From assembly GCF_009720735.1 (NCBI RefSeq), contig NZ_WNKU01000001.1, positions 310,001 to 374,000 on the forward strand: a stretch of DNA of 64,000 bases, written 5' to 3'. The DNA comes from Heliobacterium mobile (GTDB taxonomy: Bacteria; Bacillota; Desulfitobacteriia; Heliobacteriales; Heliobacteriaceae). Below, one piece after another: positions 59,353 to 64,000 of the stretch. Within the stretch, counting starts at the first letter, position 1; the number at the start of each line of letters is the position of its first letter. Under the pieces are notes generated by a model. The model was given only the letters and a program-made list of their open reading frames with translations. It made no database searches and was not told the DNA's origin. A program made the translations under genes and the position numbers.

Positions 59353-59503
59353 GCCGATAAAAGGTAACTTCTCCTAAATCCATTGTTCCTCCAAACTCCC
59401 ATCCTTGGTCTATAAAACTGTCAACCTTCTGTACGACACTTTGCCTATTCCTTACGGTCGCCTGGAAGATTTGAATACGAACCGGTTCCTTGGCTTTCGA
59501 CAC
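59300..59503 (-). CDS. Small convergent protein (DUF4177-like strand pattern)
   Basis: 67 residues from GTG 59503, with AAAGGAG 8 bp upstream. It carries SVVQKVDSFIDQGWEFGGTM, reminiscent of small proteins whose function is unknown and which show the N..LN.GW pattern. It overlaps the end of the preceding gene on the other strand by 53 bp. A doubtful gene. Confidence 0.45.
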   Translation of the reverse strand: MSKAKEPVRIQIFQATVRNRQSVVQKVDSFIDQGWEFGGTMDLGEVTFYRLIWPPQKGTPVYPPGYQ

Positions 59504-59604
59504 AGCATAAACTCCTTTCATCGTTGAGTTATACCATCAGTCTAAAGTTCGACAAAAGGAAGAGTATGCCTTCAATTGTCAAGGAACGGAAAGGGGGATA
59601 AGCA

Positions 59605-59796
59605 ATGCCGCGAAAGCCTCCGGCCATTGAATACCGCTTCGAATACGGATGCCGGCTTCCTCCGGACGCCACAGAGGAGGAGAAGCGCAAAAACAACGCC
59701 AGGCTCTGGAACAAATGCAAAGAAATCATCGAACGTTCCTATGCCTTACAGATGGCCGAGCAGCAACTGGCGGAAAAAGAGAAGATTGCGGGGTGA
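59605..59796 (+). CDS. Small charged element protein
   Basis: 63 residues, rich in Lys, Glu and Arg, helical after a short head (MPRKPPAIEYRFEYGCRL). AAAGGGGGA lies before the ATG. Function unknown. Its 5' end is duplicated at 58773. Confidence 0.6.
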   Translation: MPRKPPAIEYRFEYGCRLPPDATEEEKRKNNARLWNKCKEIIERSYALQMAEQQLAEKEKIAG

Positions 59797-60277
59797 GAGT
59801 CTGAAAAAAGTCGTTATCGTGGCCGCCTTGACTTCTGTGTTTACAGTGCCTTCATCGCTAAGTCAAGAGGTAGTAATCCTAAGCCTACCCATACCGGCGC
59901 AACACAGTGTGAATGGCATCAAGGTCCAGTTTGGTGCCACCATTGAGCACCGAATCGAAATGGACCCAACACCATCCCGAGGCGGAAGACCTAAACCCAC
60001 TTACGAGATCACTGCTTACACCCTAAGTGATAAAGGGATGAACGGCCGGGGAATTACCGCCAGCGGTACCCGAGCCAAACCTGGACGAACGATTGCAGCT
60101 GGTCCCGAGATTCCTTTCGGAACCAAGGTCATCATCGAAGGAGTCGGAGAGCGAATCGTTGAGGACCGGGGTGGCGCCATCAGACACGGTCACATCGACT
60201 TGTTGGTGAGCGACACGAAAACAGCCCTGGAGTTCGGCCGGCAGCACCTAAAGGTACATATTTTGGACGGGAGGTGA
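59786..60277 (+). CDS. Secreted 3D-domain protein
   Basis: About 163 residues. A signal peptide (KKVVIVAALTSVFTVPSSLS) is followed by a C-terminal 3D domain with YEITAYTLSDKGMNGRGITA, IPFGTKVIIEG and RIVEDRGGAI, named for three conserved Asp, as in lytic transglycosylase-like cell-wall proteins. It could act on the cell wall in phage or ICE function. The start is unclear: TTG at 59786 has a weak ribosome site, and a CTG at 59801 follows GGGGTGAG. It overlaps the previous gene slightly. Confidence 0.75.
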   Translation: MRGESLKKVVIVAALTSVFTVPSSLSQEVVILSLPIPAQHSVNGIKVQFGATIEHRIEMDPTPSRGGRPKPTYEITAYTLSDKGMNGRGITASGTRAKPGRTIAAGPEIPFGTKVIIEGVGERIVEDRGGAIRHGHIDLLVSDTKTALEFGRQHLKVHILDGR

Positions 60278-60282
60278 CAAGT

Positions 60283-60618
60283 GTGTGGTTCAAAAGCGAG
60301 GGCCACAAATCCACATATCAGAAGCTCATGACCAAGGCGAACCGAACCACGGATGATTGTTTCTACGCCTCAGCGATTTACCTACTCTCCGCTATTGACC
60401 ATAAGGACGTAAGCCGATTCATCTCCCCAGATGAAATTGATTTTACGAATCTCCGGCAAGTCTGCAGTCCCTGGTCAAACAGCGAAAAATCTCTGGTGTA
60501 CCTCGCCAACGCACTCTTCAACAACGAACAGGCCGATGTGGCCGACTGCTTCCGCAGCCTCGACAGCAAGAACATAGCCGCGGCTCTGGAAGCCCTAAGA
60601 ATGCGCTATGGGGGTTGA
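60283..60618 (+). CDS. DUF6075-like protein
   Basis: 111 residues. The pattern KSEGHKSTYQKLMTKAN, DCFYASAIYLLSAID and ALFNNEQADVADCFRSLDSK with ALEALRMRYG at the end fits the DUF6075 family, found in many Gram-positive mobile elements. Function unknown. The GTG at 60283 has GGGAGGTG upstream; a GTG at 60274 inside the ribosome site is less likely. Confidence 0.7.
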   Translation: MWFKSEGHKSTYQKLMTKANRTTDDCFYASAIYLLSAIDHKDVSRFISPDEIDFTNLRQVCSPWSNSEKSLVYLANALFNNEQADVADCFRSLDSKNIAAALEALRMRYGG

Positions 60619-60623
60619 GAACG

Positions 60624-60728
60624 ATGCCTGTATTCCGGTTCGCTGGTAAAGTCAAAGACTTGTTGACGGCTCTTCGGAAAGAGGACAAGCTCTCCAAATA
60701 TGTTCGCGCCAGTAATGGCATTCGGTAA
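60624..60728 (+). CDS. 34-residue basic peptide
   Basis: MPVFRFAGKVKDLLTALRKE plus a short basic tail; one amphipathic helix. A GGGGGTTGAG sits before the ATG. It is packed between two genes on the same strand with 5 and 11 bp gaps, so it is likely translated. No function. Confidence 0.45.
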   Translation: MPVFRFAGKVKDLLTALRKEDKLSKYVRASNGIR

Positions 60729-60739
60729 GGAGGGAGCAA

Positions 60740-60898
60740 ATGAAAACCAGCAAGGCCCAAGTCATTTGTCAAAACTGCGGTAAACTTCGTACGGTCGTCG
60801 GGGATAAGAAACCCGAAAAACAGTTTCTCTTAGAAGCCCAAAAGACCGAATGTGGTCACTGCGGTCAACTCATTGGTGGACAAAAGAAAGCGGGGTGA
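60740..60898 (+). CDS. Small zinc-ribbon protein
   Basis: 52 residues with CQNCGKL (10-13) and CGHCGQL (39-42), a four-Cys zinc ribbon. GGAGGGAG precedes the ATG. Could be a nucleic-acid-binding adapter. Its 3' end provides GCGGGGTGA, the ribosome site of the next gene. Confidence 0.65.
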   Translation: MKTSKAQVICQNCGKLRTVVGDKKPEKQFLLEAQKTECGHCGQLIGGQKKAG

Positions 60899-60899
60899 A

Positions 60900-61280
60900 A
60901 TGATGGCTATTCAAGAAACCATGATTCCCGAAGCGCAAGAGTGGCTACGCCGGGCGATGCAGGTCAAAAACATTGCCACCATCAATACCGGGGTGACCGA
61001 AGGGTGGCACGTCCGGATCCGGGTCCAAGCGGGGGAACGCTTCGAGATTAGCGGACGGGGAACATCGATGTTTGTCTACATCACGGAAGCCAATGGCCAG
61101 TACCTGGTGGTGGAAATGACCAACAAACGAGCCGGGTTAGTTCCCCAACGATGCAGTGAAGATGACATCATGGACTATGTCGGCATCGACAACCGGGTGG
61201 ATGCGATTACACTAGCGACGGCCGTTCGTTGGCTCGGTGAACGGGGCCTGATCCCAAAACAACCGCAAATCGACGCCTAG
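60900..61280 (+). CDS. Hypothetical phage/ICE early protein
   Basis: 126 residues. A mix of strands and helices (GWHVRIRVQAGERFEISG, MFVYITEANGQYLVVEM) and a C-terminal helical part. Not recognised. It overlaps nothing and follows the zinc-ribbon gene by 1 bp. The ATG at 60903 is an equally good start. Confidence 0.6.
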   Translation: MMAIQETMIPEAQEWLRRAMQVKNIATINTGVTEGWHVRIRVQAGERFEISGRGTSMFVYITEANGQYLVVEMTNKRAGLVPQRCSEDDIMDYVGIDNRVDAITLATAVRWLGERGLIPKQPQIDA

Positions 61281-61325
61281 AAATAATTTCCAGTATTAGT
61301 ATATCACGAACGGAGGTGCAACACC

Positions 61326-61913
61326 ATGAACCGTTATTGTGGCAAACCGTACGCAGATGCACGAACTGCTGCGGGGCTGACCCAAGAACAATCCAGCAGC
61401 CAACTATCCGGCGTCTCGGTTCGCTCTCTCCAGGAGTATGAAGCCGGCCGCGTCCGGGTCCCCGATGATGTGGTGGTCCAGATGATTGAAATCTACCGGG
61501 CGCCCCGATTGAAGGAAATTCACTGTTCCGGCCAATGTGCCTTAGGCGCTATTTTCTCCGATGCACTGGCCGATGCCGATTGCTATCACCCGCATACGGC
61601 CGCCCTGGTGGCCGATAAGGAAGTGGAAGAAGCGCACCGGTCAATTATGGACCGAATCTCGGACTTCATCCGGAAACCTCGAAATGTCATCAAATCATCC
61701 ATCCGGACAGTCCTGTTACAGTGTGTGGACGCGGAAAAAGCCCTGAAACGATTTATTATTGCCCAATGCCAACGGTACGACATCAACATCCACGAACTGT
61801 ACCGCGAGCATGCCGAATATGAAGCGACCCATGGATTCTTTGGATATGACCGAGAAAAAGAAAAAGCCCCGGCCTACCATTTGGCAGAGACCAGGGGCAC
61901 ATACAAAATATAA
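61326..61913 (+). CDS. Helix-turn-helix regulator with Cys/His-containing extension
   Basis: 195 residues. The N-terminal Xre-like helix-turn-helix (AAGLTQEQSSSQLSGVSVRS, LQEYEAGRVRVPDDVV) is at about 14-55. A GQCALG Cys and a long helical C-terminal region follow. Ribosome site ACGGAGGTG. It may control the later genes of the element. The ORF end is near a small gap before the next gene. Confidence 0.75.
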   Translation: MNRYCGKPYADARTAAGLTQEQSSSQLSGVSVRSLQEYEAGRVRVPDDVVVQMIEIYRAPRLKEIHCSGQCALGAIFSDALADADCYHPHTAALVADKEVEEAHRSIMDRISDFIRKPRNVIKSSIRTVLLQCVDAEKALKRFIIAQCQRYDINIHELYREHAEYEATHGFFGYDREKEKAPAYHLAETRGTYKI

Positions 61914-61964
61914 CCTTACCTATCAGTATATCACCGAACATACCGGGAAGGAAGTGGGGCCTAC

Positions 61965-62339
61965 ATGCAAGCGCAAGCACTGGATCGGTTTTCCTGGACG
62001 TTGTCCGGAGAGCTCCACCGCACTCCGACCTGTGAACGCTGCGGACGGCCATCTATCAACGAACTATGCCGGGACTGCCGGACGGAACAGTACATCGAAC
62101 ATGCCGGCTCACTGAGTCCCATGGCCGTCATGGAAAAACTCACGGAAATCTTTGAGGGCGAATGGAGCCAGGTTTACGTGAACCATGGTCAACTGGTTAT
62201 CCGGTTTTATGGGACAAGCCGAACCTTGTCGGAGGCGTCTCGATTGTTACAGGCCCGGGATGAGAAGTTCACTCTCGGAAGTGATGAAACCGGGCGCTGG
62301 ATGGAAATCAACATCAACAACATCTCGTTTGGAGGATGA
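61965..62339 (+). CDS. Zinc-ribbon-containing hypothetical protein
   Basis: 124 residues. CERCGRP and CRDC (about 24-38) form a zinc ribbon, then a helical and strand region. GGAAGGAAGT precedes the ATG, so the site is weaker. The stop is 5 bp before the next start. Not recognised. Confidence 0.6.
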   Translation: MQAQALDRFSWTLSGELHRTPTCERCGRPSINELCRDCRTEQYIEHAGSLSPMAVMEKLTEIFEGEWSQVYVNHGQLVIRFYGTSRTLSEASRLLQARDEKFTLGSDETGRWMEININNISFGG

Positions 62340-62344
62340 GAGAT

Positions 62345-63418
62345 ATGGCGGTTGCGGAACAAGCATTAACCCAAATGCAGGACTTCCAACTGCTCCAAAA
62401 GCAGCTGGAAGCCGTGAAAAAACAGAATATCGCCGTCTTAGGAGACGGTCAGGTGTTTGTCAAACGGACAGCCAATGGGATGATTCGAAGCGTCAAAGGC
62501 TCGGTTACATTAAGCGAGCAAAGTGGAGACATTGCCTACATCTATCCGAAAACCATGACTACTAGCAAAGGCTTTAACAAAGCGAACCAAATTGCGGGAT
62601 TGAGCATCATCACACCAGAGAAACTGCAGCTGCCTAACGGAGACATCGTGGTTAACCCCTTCCCGATGGTAGAGCCTCGTTCCGGATCCATCGGTAAGGT
62701 CTGGGTCAAAAAGATGGCTATCGGATACAGCCCCACCGGTGTTTTGGTCGTCACCAGTGCCACCTTGCTTTATGACGTCCGGATGTACTTTGTCCAAGAC
62801 GTATTGAAAAAGGTCGGGAAGGTAGCGGCCGCCGGAACGCTCACTATGGAATTCGGCCTAAACATCGTCAAGGAAACAGAATATGGCATCTTCGTCGACA
62901 GCGGTGACCCCAAACGTCCACAGGCGTTCATCCGCATCGATGACAGCGGCCTTGGTATCCTAATCGAGCTCTCCCATCCGGATATCATCAAAGCTGTGGA
63001 GACCTACGTCCAAAAGAAACTCTTTGCCGAGCGGAATGCGCAGTCCATCGCCGAACGCCTGGTGATGAGCAAACACCCGGCCCTTTCCAATATCGCTTAT
63101 GTGGAAGCGACCGGGCCGGATAAGGCGAAAGTGGCGAAGGTACCCGTGGTCGGATTCGTTCATGATTTTAACCAAGATCAGCTGCTCGATATCGCCAAAC
63201 AGGCTGAGCAGGGTGGGGAAATCGTGGTCAATGGACAAAAGGCCCAGGTGATCGATGCCGGCGTCATTGAGGCCTCTGCCGAAGAGATGATGGCGGAGCG
63301 GGACGACGAGGAAGTGGTTCATGAAGCCCAGGTCGTGGACGCGACCGTCACTCCGGTACCTGATGCTCAACCAGTAAAGCCAGTTACCCAATTCAGCACA
63401 GGAGGTGGCTTGTGGTGA
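62345..63418 (+). CDS. Large hypothetical early protein, upstream of the ATPase
   Basis: 357 residues. The first about 230 residues are mixed alpha/beta (IAVLGDGQVFVKRTANGM, VKKMAIGYSPTGVLVVT), then an acidic Ala/Val-rich linker and a short hydrophobic end (FSTGGGLW). I do not recognise it. Phage genes beside a RecF/SbcC-type ATPase often act in recombination, so a RecT-like or nuclease role is conceivable but unproved. The ATG at 62345 has GGAGGATGAG 8 bp upstream; a start at 62336 lies in the ribosome site. Confidence 0.6.
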   Translation: MAVAEQALTQMQDFQLLQKQLEAVKKQNIAVLGDGQVFVKRTANGMIRSVKGSVTLSEQSGDIAYIYPKTMTTSKGFNKANQIAGLSIITPEKLQLPNGDIVVNPFPMVEPRSGSIGKVWVKKMAIGYSPTGVLVVTSATLLYDVRMYFVQDVLKKVGKVAAAGTLTMEFGLNIVKETEYGIFVDSGDPKRPQAFIRIDDSGLGILIELSHPDIIKAVETYVQKKLFAERNAQSIAERLVMSKHPALSNIAYVEATGPDKAKVAKVPVVGFVHDFNQDQLLDIAKQAEQGGEIVVNGQKAQVIDAGVIEASAEEMMAERDDEEVVHEAQVVDATVTPVPDAQPVKPVTQFSTGGGLW

Positions 63419-64000
63419 TTACGGAAGTACGCTATCGCAACTTTAAGGGCCAAACGGGGGCACAGCCCCTTACGGGAATGGATCTTTTTATGGGACCGAA
63501 CGGAGCCGGGAAAACGACCCGGCTCCAGGCCCTCGGCCTCTCGACGCTGGGATATGTACCCGGCAACGGCAAGACCACGCAGGATACCTTTAAGTTGGCC
63601 ACCGGAGAAGAAATGTCCGTGGGACTTCGTGTCGGCTCGTTTAGCTTTGAACGCACGTTTGAACGAAAAAGTAAAAGCGATAAGCGTTCCGGAAAAACCA
63701 CGGTCACCATTGCTGAAACGGTATCGGTCAGCCCCGGGCAGGGAGAGAAAAACGATACTCAGAAAAAAGCCCGCATTGCCGCGGAAATCGGCCAATTCCC
63801 GGTGATGTTGGACTTCGGGGCCTTCCTTGAGCTCAGTGACGCTAAGCGCCGGGACTTCATCTACGGACTATCCCCGATTACCTCAGACTCTTGGAATCGC
63901 GACCGGATTTATCAATTCCTCACTGTCCGACTTCTCACGGGAGAGTTAGAAAAGAACAACCCCGAGCAATATCAAGAATGGCGAAATCTCATCTCCGAAG
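63412..64000 (+). CDS. AAA/SMC-RecF type ATPase, N-terminal part (runs off window)
   Basis: The first 196 residues are present. VRYRNFKGQTGAQPL and FMGPNGAGKTTRLQAL (Walker A Gly28-Thr35) match the RecF/SbcC/SMC class of ABC-type ATPases. GTG start with GGAGGTGG upstream; the start overlaps the previous gene's stop. No Walker B is present yet, as expected for an N-terminal half. A role in DNA recombination or repair of the element is likely. Confidence 0.8.
   Translation, partial: MVITEVRYRNFKGQTGAQPLTGMDLFMGPNGAGKTTRLQALGLSTLGYVPGNGKTTQDTFKLATGEEMSVGLRVGSFSFERTFERKSKSDKRSGKTTVTIAETVSVSPGQGEKNDTQKKARIAAEIGQFPVMLDFGAFLELSDAKRRDFIYGLSPITSDSWNRDRIYQFLTVRLLTGELEKNNPEQYQEWRNLISE

Larger units (their letters stand above)
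44306..64000 (+). mobile_element. Integrated mobile element in yifB, left end (right end outside window)
   Basis: The left junction lies within 44300-44312, just after the yifB codons for Asn-Pro-Cys-Pro-Cys. The first gene is a serine recombinase reading toward the junction, whose C-terminus overlaps the broken yifB frame by 29 bp. Restriction-like cargo follows, then an Imm-type regulator module and small phage/ICE early genes. No capsid or conjugation genes are visible up to 64000, so prophage versus ICE cannot be decided. Confidence 0.85.

Overview
The window is a chromosomal segment of a spore-forming anaerobic member of the Clostridia. The best guess is a Peptococcaceae- or Heliobacteriaceae-like organism. 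Pointers are FapR-controlled fatty-acid genes, spoVS, a PdaA-like cortex deacetylase, a Firmicutes-type ylxM-ffh-rpsP-rimM-trmD-rplS-lepB-rbgA-rnhB block, and an 11-subunit nuoABCDHIJKLMN set without nuoEFG. The genus is an inference and was not tested by any search.

Positions 1-43,100 are ordinary core genome, almost all on the + strand. The order is: tail of a DUF177 protein and rpmF; the lipid operon fapR-plsX-fabH-fabK-fabD-fabG-acpP-(FabK-like)-fabF behind a FapR-type operator; rnc, a radical SAM gene, spoVS, smc and ftsY; a tautomerase with mtnP-mtnA-mtaD (5'-methylthioadenosine salvage); ylxM-ffh-rpsP-khpA-rimM-trmD-RNA methyltransferase-rplS-lepB-rbgA; a convergent polysaccharide deacetylase; rnhB with FliK-like and FlhB-like genes (ylqG/ylqH relatives); the complex I operon; then a patch of tiny Gly-rich membrane peptides. 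Two copies of a roughly 185-bp structured intergenic repeat with compensatory base changes lie after smc and before rplS.

At 44.3 kb the yifB/comM-like gene is cut in the middle of its Asn-Pro-Cys-Pro-Cys motif by a mobile element that begins with a serine recombinase. The element runs past the right edge. Its left part (46-57.5 kb) is a cargo zone, mostly on the - strand. It holds a five-gene overlapping operon (Nudix, SRA-like/HNH, HNH, methyltransferase, small protein), an EVE-HNH nuclease with a small partner, a secreted ComEC-like metallo-beta-lactamase protein, a decayed second EVE-HNH copy, and an AT-rich pair encoding a HEPN-like and a PD-(D/E)XK-like protein. These are candidate anti-phage or modification-dependent restriction modules.

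From 57.5 kb on come an ImmA/ImmR-like pair, a divergent Xre regulator with a set of 17-bp operators, and a + strand run of small phage- or ICE-type early genes ending in an ATPase cut by the window edge.
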